NCBI GenBank assembly: GCA_001313065.1
Contig: BBFD01000032.1
Coordinates: forward strand, 1 to 20,569
Direction of reading: 5' to 3'
Source of the DNA: Silvimonas sp. JCM 19000
Lineage (GTDB): Bacteria; Pseudomonadota; Gammaproteobacteria; Burkholderiales; Chitinibacteraceae
DNA length: 20,569 nt
The notes beneath the pieces were generated by a model. That model ran no database searches. It saw nothing but the letters and a program-made list of their open reading frames with translations, and was not told where the DNA came from. Positions within the stretch are counted from its first letter, which is position 1; every line of letters starts with the position of its first letter. A program made the position numbers and the translations under genes. Positions 1 to 8,818 of the stretch are shown piece by piece.

Positions 1-1346
1 CAGCCCCCTGCCGCACACGCCGATGCCGCACAGATCGGCTTGAGCCAGGGCGCGCAGCTTATCGCCGAAGGTCAGGCGCGACGGGACGCCGTGCTCAACG
101 CCATCAAGCAGAAACTTGATGCCGTGTCTCCGGCAAGGCCGGTGGCCCAAGCACCCGGGCAGCCGCCTGTTGAGTGGGGTTTTCGGGCCGAGGTGGCGTT
201 GGTTTCCACCTATGACGTGCTTGATCCAGCCTGTGAAGGCAATCCCGATTGCGATAGCTCGGGACTGGCGGATGCGGTACCGCGTCGCGCCGATGTCGAA
301 GTGGATCGGCCAGGCAAAAATGTGTTGCTGGTGCTGACCTCGGCCCACGCGCTGGCATGGCACGTCCGGGCCACACCCGGCACCCATATCACCGGTGTGC
401 TGTATGGGCATCAGAATCAAACGGGCTCCAGCTCAGTGACGGCGGCCTTGCCGACGCAACAGGTCAGCTGGCCCTATGTGCGCCACGCCGGTACAGAGTC
501 GTACGCGATCCTGCGTGCTCTCTATCAGTGGTTTGGCTTGCGGCAGATTGATATGTACGCGCTGCCGTTACAGATTTCCGGACCGGTACGTGTGGGCAGC
601 GGCACGCAGCGTGCGCAGGTGCAGCCCGACTGGACCTGGATGGATGGCCAGTACAGCCGCCCATGCACGAACTCGCGTTTCAACTACGCACCAGCGATGG
701 CGCATCGCGCGACTGGACCGCTCGTGGCGCGCGTGTTCCGGGCCCGATGCGATATCTGACAGGCCACACCGCGGTCGCGCCCGCGGTCGGTGACTATGAG
801 TATGAAGCGACGGCAGAACGCGGCAGTTGTCTGACCGCGATCGACAAACGCACCCACGCGCGCACGCCCCTGGCCTTGCCCGCAGATTTTCCTGAATGTG
901 AGGGCGGCGAGGCCCTGGCGCTGGATACCCAACGCCATGTGTTGCTGCTGCTCGGTAGAGGCAGAAATCCCACCTTGTATCGCTTCGATATGCTGCGGCA
1001 GCAATGGCTGGGGTTTGAGCAGACGCCAAATCTGAGACTGTCGGCGCTGGCCTATGACGCGGTGCATGACCGCTTTGTCGGATGGGACATCACCGGCCCG
1101 CTGTATGTCTTGTCCTGGCGCGGCCAGGTCCAGGCCAGTTACAACCTGGTTGGCCGCTTGCCGATGTTCAACCGCGTGTTTGACCGGGATGCAGGCTGGA
1201 GCCCGACATTGAACCTGGTGGCGCAGGGCGACGATGTGCTGTTGATCGCGTGGACACCTGCGCACGACGTGCTTTATGTCTGGGACTACAACCTGACGCA
1301 GCCGCGTGGACGGCTTACCTATAAAGCGCAACGCGGTGCCGCCTGA
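1..1346 (+). CDS. Uncharacterized secreted/envelope protein, paralog 1 (5' end cut by window, one frameshift)
   Basis: The frame is open from base 1, so the true start lies outside the window. The protein is a clear paralog of the next gene. Shared motifs, in order, are AE[VI]ALV[SA]TY, DRPGK.V.LVLTS, a QQFGVRKID-like segment, AFQL..DG with a DWT a few residues later, FPEC, RVF.RDAG and the C-terminal YVW[DE]YN followed by RG.LTYKA. It breaks near 648-656: the upstream frame ends in WTWMDGQ and the downstream frame resumes with PPMHELAFQL. One missing C (GGCCCAGTAC read as GGCCAGTAC) restores a continuous protein. By analogy with its neighbour it probably starts with a signal peptide and a DUF4124-like domain, which cannot be seen here. 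The C-terminal half has repeating short W/Y-rich strands that could be beta-propeller-like, but that is a guess. I do not recognise a function. Confidence 0.7.
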
Positions 1347-1391
1347 GCGAGCACTGGGCCATTCAATAAAAAACAAGATTGAGAGAGCGAA

Positions 1392-2903
1392 ATGAAACGG
1401 GCGTTGCTGTGGGCGGTGGTGGGGTGCTGGAGTTCAATGGCGCTGGGCGCGTCGGTTTATCAGTGTCAGGTGTCCGGGCAAACGGTGTTTCAAGACGTGC
1501 CCTGCGCGGAGGGGGCGGGCAAGCTCAGACAGATACAAGCGCCGACCGAACGCATTACGCCTGTCGCCCCGCGAGTATCTGCGCCTTCTCACGACGAGCT
1601 GACCCTGACGCAACGACGCTTGCAACGGATCACGCAAGCGGCGCAGCCCGCTTTGGCCGCACCGGGGCTCACAACGCCGCCGACGCCTGCCATGCCAATT
1701 GCGTCGGCCAATAAAGCGTGGGCGCAAAAACGCCGAAATCGCCTTGGTCGCCACCTATGGCGGCGCACGTGCCTGCTGACGGGCGTTGCAATGGGGGTAA
1801 TGATCCGGCAACGCCTGGGGCACGCCTGACGCGTTTGCCGGCGCCTGCATCGGTCTATGTGACGGTGGATCGTCCCGGCAAGAAGGTCATGCTGGTGCTG
1901 ACCTCGTACGAGGCAGTCACCTGGAATGTCAGCGCGACACCAACCACCCAATTAAGCGGTGTAGTTTTTTTTGCGCAAAGCTCAAGCAGCACCGGTATCA
2001 GCCAGATCAATACCACCGCGCCCAGGCAAAAGCTTGCGCTGGCGGTGCCCTATGAGGGTAAGGGGGCAGACATGGCAAGCGCGCTGCGCACGCTTGATCA
2101 GCAATTTGGCGTGCGCAAGATAGACCTGTTTGCCGGGGCCTACCGCCTGGAAGGACCGGTGCGGATAAGCCAGCCTGCTCACAACCCTGAATGGACCCTG
2201 GAAGGTGCCCCGATCACAGCACCGAACCAGTCGATTGCTTTTCAGCTCACCGCGGCCGACGGCAGCGCCGTGGACTGGACCCTGACCGGCCCACGGGTCA
2301 AGCGAGCCGGTGGCTACCTGGCGGAAGGCAAAAAAAATCTTCCCCCCCGGCCCTTATAACTACGAGATCGCGAGCGGTAGCGGGCGCGATTGTCTGGCCG
2401 TGGTCGACAAGAAAACCGGCGCCCGCACTTTTGCCACGCTGCCTCCGGCGTTTCCGGAATGCTCCTGGGCCAATGATCTGACCTGGGATGCCAAACGTAA
2501 TCTGGTTACCGTGATCAGCTTCGGCGGCGCCGGTGTGTTGTATCGCTACGATGTCGCCCATCAGCGATGGCTCGATTTCGGCTCGATGCAGGATATTGAT
2601 GCCAACTCGATCAGCTACGACCTCAGTCGGGACCGTTATCTGGCATGGACCCAAAATGGCGAAATCTTGCTGCTGTCGGCAAATGGCACCCCGCAAGCCC
2701 GCTTGAAAGTGGAGGGCAAGCTGCCGTTGCTGGACCGCGTATTCAGGCGTGATGCTGGCGATATGACACGGCTCAGCGTGTTCGGGCACGGAGAAGAGGC
2801 CGTGCTGGTGGCTTATTCTGGCGACAACGTGCGCTATGTGTGGGAATACAACATCCCCAGCGGCCGCGGCACATTGACCTATAAAGCGCCGGAAACCCAG
2901 TAA
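1392..2903 (+). CDS. Secreted protein with DUF4124-like N-terminus, paralog 2 (three frameshifts)
   Basis: The ATG at 1392 follows a purine-rich GAGAGAG and begins a signal peptide (MKRALLWAVVGCWSSMALGA). Next comes YQCQVSGQTVFQDVPC, typical of DUF4124, a small domain with two cysteines found at the N-terminus of many proteobacterial periplasmic proteins. A proline/threonine-rich linker follows, then the roughly 400-residue region shared with paralog 1, ending in YVWEYN..SGRGTLTYKA. It lies 45 bp after paralog 1, so the two are probably co-transcribed. Three breaks interrupt it: near 1726-1730 (A5 where A4 fits, giving AQNAEIALVATY), near 1775 (one extra T gives RACDGRCNGG, matching PACEGN in paralog 1), and at 2330-2348, where A8 and C7 replace the A5 and C6 that would give GKNLPPGPYNY. 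The reconstructed length is about 500 residues. Function is unknown; an envelope location is inferred from the signal peptide. Confidence 0.75.
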
Positions 2904-2914
2904 TCGCCCCCCCT

Positions 2915-2936
2915 GGCGCCTGATCGGGTGGGCGCC
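2915..2936 (+). terminator. Possible hairpin between convergent genes
   Basis: GGCGCC at 2915-2920 and GGCGCC at 2931-2936 can pair around a 10-base loop, 12 bp after the stop of paralog 2 and before the convergent lipoprotein gene. There is no proper U-tract (GTCATTT follows), so terminator function is weakly supported. Confidence 0.3.
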
Positions 2937-2982
2937 GTCATTTGCGCAATCCAGTCCTTGCGCTAGCCCATACCGGCGGCCG

Positions 2983-3592
2983 TTAAAGCTGGCGCGCTGC
3001 GGGCTGGATGCGGGCCGCTCTGGCTGGCGCGGCCGGAAGTGCAATCGCATCCATGACGGCTTGCCGCGTCGGTGCCGTGGCGCGACCGCCTGAAGCCACA
3101 TAGCGCGTCAGTTGGTCCAGCACGGTTTGCGCCACCAGCAAACCGCCACATCGGGCGGCGCGGGCGCGCGATACATGGCCACCGTCGCCCGCTCCTGCCA
3201 GCGCAACTTATGGCTGCCATTCGCCGAATACTGGTAGCTCACCCGCGTCCACGCTTGCGCCTGCTCGGGCCGGTATACACCGTCGTAAAACGCCCCGGCT
3301 GTTTGATCGGCCGCGCTGACCGTGCTCGCCGTTGTCTCGGTGTTTTCCAGACGGAAATAACTGAAGCCCTGCGCCCGGGTCAATTCCGCGCAGCGGTATA
3401 ACCAGAAAAACCAGGCCTGATCCTTGCTGGTGTAGCCGCTGCCGCTGAAGGCCACCAGGTAGTGGCTGGCATCGATGCGCGTCTCGCTATATCCGTTGGC
3501 GCTGTTGCTGGTCTGGGGCCGGGTGAGGGGCTGGCGCAACCGGTGGTCAGCAGGCTGGCTGCCAGCAAGGGAGCAAGCAGCACGCGGCGCAT
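2983..3592 (-). CDS. CC0125/CC1285-family-like lipoprotein (two frameshifts)
   Basis: The start at 3592 gives MRRVLLAPLLAASLLTTGCA, a lipoprotein signal peptide with lipobox LTTGC, so the mature protein is anchored by the cysteine. An in-frame start at 3625 (MLMTFPSALAG) is also possible. The body contains GYSETRIDASHYLVAFSGSG, then YTS, then LYRCAELT and GFSYFRL. This GYSE..I....Y.V.F.G..YT.......L.RCAELT...G..YF order is what I remember of the CC0125/CC1285 lipoprotein family, whose function is unknown. One break is near 3530-3540 (GCCCAG read as GCCAG; corrected reading GCAQPLTRPQTS). The other is near 3143 (one G lost; the corrected tail reads AGLLVAQTVLDQLTRYV and ends in AARQL at 2983). 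The gene is convergent with paralog 2. The family call rests on motif recall only. Confidence 0.65.
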
Positions 3593-3752
3593 ACCGGCCA
3601 GGGCCGAAGGGAACGTCATCAGCAAAGCTCTCAGATCAGGACGGGGAAAATAAGCGCGAGCAGGGGACTGATCCCGCTGGCGTCAGCGGCTCGACAGGCA
3701 TGATAGGTGAGGTATCGTTGCGTGTCGTAATGTAGATGCGGGCTGTTGTGAT

Positions 3753-4094
3753 TTGTCGACGCCGCAGCACGAGATTGCACCAACAGCTTGGTCCCAGCGC
3801 GCTCACTTTATGGTGCTTATTTTTTTCTGGTGGGTAATGCGTATGGCGGTCGCGGTGGGGTTGGTAATGTTGTTTGATGCGGTCTATCTGGCTTTGATGG
3901 GCGTCTACATCGTGCGCTGTTTCACCATCAAGCGCGTGGCGGTCAGACGCGACTTTTTGCAAGCGCTGCGAGACGACGCGAAATCAGGTGACGGGTTTTC
4001 GCGCGTCTTGCTGGTTTTTCAGTATGGGGCGCTGTTACAGGCCTTCTTGATCATGATCTTTCTTGTCTATAGCAAGGTGGTCACTGGCCGGTAA
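3753..4094 (+). CDS. Small integral membrane protein, unknown family
   Basis: This 113-residue reading begins at a TTG (MSTPQHEIAPTAWSQ); ATG 3810 would give about 94 residues that begin inside the first membrane segment. Hydrophobic stretches are MVLIFFWWVMRMAVAVGLVM running into FDAVYLALMGVYIV, and VLLVFQYGALLQAFLIMIFL near the C-terminus, so two to three membrane helices with a basic loop (IKRVAVRRD) between. It is one of the few genes here with no visible frameshift, but a T7 run at 3819-3825 sits close to the start and could hide one; shortening it by two would link to a GTG at 3748. No strong ribosome binding site precedes the TTG, so the start is uncertain. I recognise no family. Confidence 0.55.
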   Translation: MSTPQHEIAPTAWSQRAHFMVLIFFWWVMRMAVAVGLVMLFDAVYLALMGVYIVRCFTIKRVAVRRDFLQALRDDAKSGDGFSRVLLVFQYGALLQAFLIMIFLVYSKVVTGR

Positions 4095-4101
4095 ACCGGC
4101 C
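4086..4101 (+). other. Hairpin with the stop codon in its loop
   Basis: GGCCGG-TAAA-CCGGCC forms a perfect 6-bp stem with a 4-base loop. The loop contains the TAA stop codon (4092-4094) of the small membrane protein. It lies 30 bp before the NIPSNAP start and has no T-run after it, so it could be a processing or attenuation hairpin rather than an intrinsic terminator. Confidence 0.4.
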
Positions 4102-4131
4102 GGGGGTCGCCACTCGCCCAAGGAACACGCC

Positions 4132-4460
4132 ATGCTGTACGAACAACGCATCTACCACGCCATGCCGGGCCGCATGCCCGATCTGCTCAAGCGCTTCGAG
4201 TCCATCACGCTGGGTTTCTTTGAGCGTTACGGCATACGCCAGGCTGGTTTCTGGACCATTGCCGTGGGCGGCTCGACCTCGGAGTTGATTTATCTGTTGC
4301 AGTGGGAATCGATGGCCGAGCGCGAGCAAAAATGGAACGCCTTCGCTAGCGATCCGGACTGGGTGCGGCAAAAAAAGCCGAGACCGAAGCCCAAGGCCCG
4401 CTGGTGGACTACATTGCCAACCAGTTTCTGCAGCCGACGGCGTTTTCGGCGGTGCGTTAA
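4132..4460 (+). CDS. NIPSNAP family protein (one frameshift)
   Basis: The ATG at 4132 follows AAGGA (4120-4124) at good spacing. The protein starts MLYEQRIYHAMPGRMPDLLKRF, then FFERYGIRQAGFWTIAVG, then LIYLLQWESMAERE..WNAFASDP.W. This is the usual NIPSNAP order: an N-terminal YE.R.Y....G....L..RF, a G.W motif, then Y...W.....R...W.AF..DP.W. These are small ferredoxin-like-fold proteins of poorly defined biochemical role. An A7 run at 4370-4376 breaks the frame; with A5 (or A8) the C-terminus reads AETEAQGPLVDYIANQFLQP and stops at 4458-4460. The corrected length, about 109 residues, fits one NIPSNAP domain. Its stop abuts the stop of the opposing LacI gene with no spacer. Confidence 0.8.
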
Positions 4461-5494
4461 TCAAGCACTCTCGCGCGCAATCACCCGGCATTGCAGTTCG
4501 TTCACCCGTACACAATCGCCGGGAATCTCGCCCAGTTGTTGCAGGATACGTTCGGCCGCCAGTACGCCCATTTCGTGGGCAGGCGGCCGGATGGTGCTCA
4601 GGCTGGGCAGCAGTTTGTCCGAAAACGTATAGTCGCCAAAACCAAATACCGCGCATTGTGCGGGAATGCGGATGCCAGCGCGCTGCCCGGCAAGGATGGC
4701 GCCAGCGGCCAGGTTGTCGTTGGCAAAAAAAATCACCGCATCGGCGCCGCGCTTGACCATCGCTTCAAAGCCTTGTTTACCGGCCTCGAACGGGGCGGCC
4801 TCGGTCGGGATAAAGAACCATGGCTCGTAGCCAGCCGCGCGGATGATTTCGGCATAACCGTTGCCGCGATCCATGGCGCTGATGTCGCCGGGCTGGCTGT
4901 TCTGCACATAGGCGATGCGGCGGTAGCCACGGTCCAGCAAATAGCGCGCGGCAAGGCGGCCGACCTCTTCATTAGAAAACCCCACCTGGATGGGCAAGCG
5001 TTGCGCTTGCAAATCCCAGGTTTCCACCACCGGCACGCCGGCTTGCTCAATCATTTTTTTCGGTGGCCGGACTGTGGTATTGGCCCGTCAGCACCAGCGC
5101 GGCCGGGTTCCAGCCCAGAAAGGCGCGCACGGCGCTTTCTTCTTGCGCCACATCAAAGTAGCTCGAGGCCAACAGCAATTGATAACCGTGGCGGGTGAGC
5201 GCATCGCTAAAGCTCTGGATGGTGTTGGCAAAAAATCGGGCCGGAGATATTGGGGATGACCATGCCGACGATGCGCCCACGCACCGAGGCCAGGCCGCCT
5301 GCGATCAGGTTGGGCACATAGCCCAGCGTGGCCACCGCGCCTTCAATCTTGCTGCGCAAATCGCTGGAGACCTTGTCTGGATGCTTGAAGAAGCGCGACA
5401 CGGTAATGGCGGAAACGCCTGCCAGTTCGGCTACATCGTGCACGGTGGCGCGACCTGAGCTGCGGCGCTTGCGGGGGGCGTGATCGCGATCCAA
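4461..5494 (-). CDS. LacI-family transcriptional regulator (two frameshifts)
   Basis: The N-terminus has the LacI helix-turn-helix (TVHDVAELAGVSAITVSRFF, about residues 17-36) and the hinge region with YVPNLIAGGL and IVGMVIPNISG. The periplasmic-binding-protein-like effector domain follows, with LLDRGYRRIAYVQ, FFANDNLAAGA and FGFGDYTFSDKLLPSLSTIR. Two breaks interrupt it: A6 at 5230-5235 (A5 gives GPIFANTIQSF) and T7 at 5054-5060 (T6 gives ATEKMIEQAGVPVVETWD). An A8 run at 4725-4732 is in frame but gives VIFFAND where VIFAND would also fit. The corrected length of about 344 residues is normal for the family. It is divergent from the ABC importer genes and a LacI-type operator lies between them, so it very likely represses that operon when its sugar is absent. 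The ligand is unknown. Confidence 0.9.
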
Positions 5495-5511
5495 ACCTGG
5501 CTCCTGATTTA

Positions 5512-5530
5512 AGGTTGAGCATATTAACCT
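5512..5530. promoter_or_regulatory. Imperfect inverted repeat upstream of the LacI gene
   Basis: AGGTT at 5512-5516 and AACCT at 5526-5530 form a dyad with a 9-base centre, in an AT-rich stretch 18 bp upstream of the repressor start. It could be a second operator or lie within the repressor promoter. It does not match the stronger operator at 5579-5592, so this is weak. Confidence 0.25.
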
Positions 5531-5543
5531 GACTTTTAATTCT

Positions 5544-5573
5544 TTGACGATCTAAAGCCAAATCTCTGACACT
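5544..5573 (+). promoter_or_regulatory. Candidate sigma-70 promoter for the importer operon
   Basis: TTGACG (5544-5549) matches the -35 consensus at 5 of 6 positions. GACACT (5568-5573) is a weak -10 at 18-base spacing. The region is AT-rich relative to its surroundings and lies just before the operator and the binding-protein gene. The -10 is poor, so the exact promoter is uncertain. Confidence 0.4.
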
Positions 5574-5578
5574 GCCGA

Positions 5579-5592
5579 TGTTACCGCTAACA
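5579..5592. promoter_or_regulatory. LacI-family operator
   Basis: TGTTACCGCTAACA has perfect 5-bp arms (TGTTA/TAACA) around CCGC, the shape TGTTANCGNTAACA typical of GntR/LacI-family operators. It lies just downstream of the candidate promoter, 26 bp before the GTG start of the binding-protein gene and about 85 bp from the divergent repressor start. A repressor bound here would block transcription of the importer operon. The assignment to the adjacent repressor is inferred from position. Confidence 0.65.
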
Positions 5593-5617
5593 AGGCGGCA
5601 TGAACCGGAGCATAACA

Positions 5618-6945
5618 GTGTTTGGCGTGGCGCAATTTTTTCTCTGCAGATAAGCAAGGGCAACGGCCCGGCCTGCGCACGGCTGCGATTCGCATCGCGT
5701 CGGCCGGCTTGCTGATCAGCGCCGCCCACCTCGCTCATGCCGCGCCAGCGCCCATCACGCTCAAATTGTTTGTCGGCGGCAGCGCGCAACGGCCCGATTT
5801 GCTGCGCCAGCTGCTAAATGAGTACGAACGCAGCCATCCCGGCATCGAGGTGGAACTGGGGGCGGGCGGCGCGACCTCTGAGTTGCAACGGCGTTATCTG
5901 TCCACTTTGCTCAACGCCGAAGACAGCACTTACGACGGTTTCATGATCGACATCGTCAACCCGGCGCAATACGCGGCGGCGGGTTGGATAGAACCGCTGG
6001 ACCGCTATATGGGCAGTGACGCTGCCGCCGCTTTAAAGAACCATCTACCCGCGTACCGTCAGGCCGATGTCTGGCGCGGCCAACTGGTGGCCTTGCCGGC
6101 GTTTAGCGACGCCATGTTTATGTATTACCGCAAGGATTTGCTGGCGCGCTACGGCGTCGCCACGCCGCAAACGTGGCCGCAACTGGCCGCCGCCGCACAA
6201 AAAAAATCCAGCACGCGGAAAGCCAACCGCAGTTGCAGGGCTTGTCGATCCAGGCGCGCCGATTGAAGGTGCGGTGTGCACGTTTCTGTTGCCGTACTGG
6301 AGCGCCGGCCGCTCGCTGACCGATGCGCAAGGCCGTTTGACGCTGGACGTGCCGACGGCTCAGCGCGGGCTGCAGCAATGGCTGGATCTGGTGGGGCAGG
6401 GTGTGATCAAGCCCGGTGTGGCGGAAGTCAAAACCGGCGACACGCTTAATGATTTCAAAGCCGGCAAGGCCATCTTTGCGGTGAATTGGGGCTTTGCCTG
6501 GAACGCCTTGCAGAACGCCGCCGATAGCCAGGTCAAAGGCAAGGTTGGCGTGATGGCGCTGCCTGCCGTGCCCGGTGGCGAACGCGTCAGTTGCATGGGC
6601 GGCTGGCAATGGGCGCTGTCGGCGTTCTCGCGCCACAAAGCCGAGACCGCGGCGCTGTTGCGTTATCTGGCCGCGCCGGCAGCCTCGCGCTATCTGGCGC
6701 TCAAGGGCAGCTTGTTGCCGGTGTATGCCAGCTTGTACCAGGACCCGCAAATCCTGGCGCAATTGCCGTGGTTGCACGATGCCGCGCCGGTATTGCAAAG
6801 CGCCCGCGCCCGGCCGGTAACGCCGCGTTATGGCGAAGTCTCCGACGTGTTGCGCATGACCACGTCGGCGGTACTGGGCGGCTCGCAAACACCCGTCGCT
6901 GGTGTCGCCGAAATCCAGAACCATCTGCAGCGGGTATTGCGCTGA
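5618..6945 (+). CDS. ABC transporter substrate-binding protein, sugar type (two or three frameshifts)
   Basis: After an N-terminal signal sequence (RIASAGLLISAAHLAHA, cut before APAPITLKLF) the protein shows family 1 solute-binding features: LLNEYERSHPGIEVELG, DGFMIDIVNPAQYAAAGWIEPLD, ALPAFSDAMFMYYRKDLLARYG and TPQTWPQL. The second half has IFAVNWGFAWN, GVMALPAVPGG, MGGWQWALSAFS and LKGSLLPVYASLY. GTG 5618 is preferred because GGAG sits at 5607-5610, but it requires a 1-base correction in the T6 run at 5636-5641; TTG 5622 is in frame without correction. Other breaks are A8 at 6199-6206 (A6 gives AQKIQHAESQ) and near 6250-6256 (CCAGGGCGC read as CCAGGCGC; corrected SIQGAPIEGAV). The length of about 440 residues fits. 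It would capture an oligosaccharide in the periplasm for the permeases that follow. The stop overlaps the next start (TGATG). Confidence 0.88.
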
Positions 6946-7896
6946 TGACCACCACGACCCAAGCCATGCCGCCATCCCCCGCGGTGACCGCTGCGCGCAA
7001 TGTGGCCCGACCACGCCAATCGCGCGCCCTCAATGACCAGTTGCTGGGCTGGCTCTTGCTGCTGCCCGCCGTGTTGTTGCTGGCGCTGGCGGTGGTTTAC
7101 CCGGTGGCGCGGCTGTTGCATGACAGCCTGTTTGATATCCAGCTTTCTGGCGCTGCGCCGCTGCGCTTTGTCGGACTGCAAAACTATCAGGATTTGCTGG
7201 CCGACATCGACGCGCGTCGAGCTGCCGGCAATACCTTGCTGATTACCTTGATCACCGTGCCGCTGTCCTTGCTGGCTGGGCTATTGATGGCGCTGGGGGC
7301 CAACCTCAACTGGCGGCGGCGTTGGCCCGTGCGGCTGGCTTTGTTGTTGCCGTGGGCGTTGCCGATGGCGTTCTCGGGGATGATTTTTGCGTGGTTTTTT
7401 TTAATAGCGATCATGGCGTGGTCAACGACCTGTTGCAGCGCTTGCATCTGCCCAGCGTGCGCTTTTTGCTGTCGCCCTTCTGGGCCCCGCTGTGCGTGTG
7501 CCTGGCCACGATCTGGAAGACGTCCTCCTTTGTGGCGCTGATCCTGCTGGCGGGCCTGCAAACCATCCCGCGCGAACTGCACGAAGCCGCCGAAATCGAC
7601 GGCGCCGGTCGCTGGCATCGCTTCTGGCATATCACCTTGCCGCTGCTCAAGCCGTCGATCGTGGTGGCGCTGATTTTTTTCGTACGGTAAGCGCGCTGCA
7701 GACCTTTGACATCCCGTACGCGATGACGCAGGGCGGCCCCGGCCATGCCACGCAAACACTGGCCATGCTGATCAACACCACGGCCGTCGATTATCTGAAT
7801 GTCGGTTACGGCTCGGCGTTGGCGGTGCTGCTGTTTGCGGTATCGCTGGGTATTAGCGCGCTGTATCTGCGCCATGTGTATCAGGAGGCGCAATGA
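6945..7896 (+). CDS. Sugar ABC transporter permease, MalF-like (two frameshifts)
   Basis: A basic N-terminus is followed by a strong membrane helix (LLGWLLLLPAVLLLALAVVYPVA), then FVGLQNYQDLL and NTLLITLITVPLSLLAGLLMAL, the usual order of CUT1 inner-membrane subunits. The cytoplasmic EAA loop, which docks on the ATPase, reads ELHEAAEIDGAGRWHRFWHI followed by TLPLLKP. Breaks lie at T8 7395-7402 (T6 gives FAWFFNSDHGVVNDLLQ) and T7 7674-7680 (T5 gives ALIFRTVSALQTFDIPYAMT). WFFNSDHGVVN and the FRT..ALQ.FD segment are recognisable in MalF-type permeases, which supports the joins. The corrected length is about 317 residues. The start overlaps the binding-protein stop and the stop overlaps the next ATG (ATGA), so the three genes are translationally coupled. 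Confidence 0.9.
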
Positions 7897-8708
7897 GCGC
7901 GTCGCAAGCTAAATCGTCGCGCAACCTGCGCGCTTGGGTGGCGTTGGTATTGCTGGTAAATGGTTTCTTTCCGGCCGTGTGGATTCTGTTTACCTCGCTT
8001 AAAACCGAGACCGAACTGACGCAGACGCCGATCACCTGGTGGCCGCATGCGCCCACGCTGGCTAATTACACGCAAGCGTTTAGCCAGCAACCCTTGCTGC
8101 ACTTCATCGGCAACAGCCTGGAAATCGCCATCGGCTCGGCGCTGCTGACGTTGGTGGCGGCCACCGGTGCGGCCTATGCCATTGCGCGGCTCAAGCTCAA
8201 AGGTCGCGGCCTGATTCTGACCGGGCTGATTGCGGTGGCGATGTTTCCGCCGGTTACGTTGCTGGTGCCGCTGTTTGAAACCATGCGCGCCTTGCATCTG
8301 CTCAACACCGCGCTGGCGCTGATGTTGCCGTATGCGGTGATGAGTCTGCCCGTGGCCACGCTGCTGCTGGTCAGCTTTTTTTAAAGACATGCCGCAAGAG
8401 CTGGAAGACGCCGCGCTGCTGGATGGTTGCAGCCGTCTGGGGGCGTTGTGGCATGTGATGTTGCCGCTGGCGGCACCGGCCGTGTTTACCGCCGGCATCC
8501 TCGCCTTTGTGAACGCCTGGGACGAATTTTTTTGCTGGCGCAAGCGCTCAACGCCGCGCCGGAACATCGCACTTTGCCGGTCGGCATCCTGTTTTATCAG
8601 GGCGAATTCACTTTTCCGTGGCCGGTGATTTCGGCGGCGCTGGTGGTGGCCATCGTGCCGCTGGCGCTGCTGATTGTGCTGTTCCAGGAACGCGTCACCG
8701 GCGGCTGA
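7893..8708 (+). CDS. Sugar ABC transporter permease, MalG-like (two frameshifts)
   Basis: The start ATG overlaps the previous stop. The N-terminal helix (WVALVLLVNGFFPAVWILFTS) and the following SLKTETEL and NYTQAF..QPLLHFIGNSL segments are standard for CUT1 MalG-type subunits. The EAA loop reads ELEDAALLDGCSRLGALWHV followed by MLPLAAP, then FVNAWDEF. Breaks are T7 at 8376-8382 (T6 gives VSFFKDMPQELEDAA) and T7 at 8527-8533 (T5 gives WDEFLLAQALNAAPEHRTLPVG). The C-terminus ends in VLFQERVTGG, close to the FQ+.+V.GLT.GAVKG ending of this family but shorter. The corrected length is about 270 residues. No ATPase gene follows, so the pair probably uses an ATPase encoded elsewhere. Confidence 0.9.
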
Positions 8709-8758
8709 TGGCGGGCAGCTTGAAGCTGATTCGCACGATTTCAGTTGGTTAGCACTCG

Positions 8759-8774
8759 GCGGAGCTCCCTCCGC
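8759..8774 (+). other. Short hairpin between permease and TonB receptor genes
   Basis: GCGGAG-CTCC-CTCCGC forms a 6-bp stem with a 4-base loop inside the 110-bp gap between the second permease and the receptor gene. No T-run follows, so it may dampen rather than end transcription, or have no role. Confidence 0.3.
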
Positions 8775-8818
8775 GCAATGACAAAAAACGTAAACACACT
8801 CATGGGAAGACACACGCA

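Noticed and set aside
2298..3101. Long minus-strand open reading (267 codons) opposite paralog 2
   Set aside because: It is a shadow of the GC-rich coding strand, has no family motif or ribosome binding site, and overlaps the well-supported plus-strand gene.
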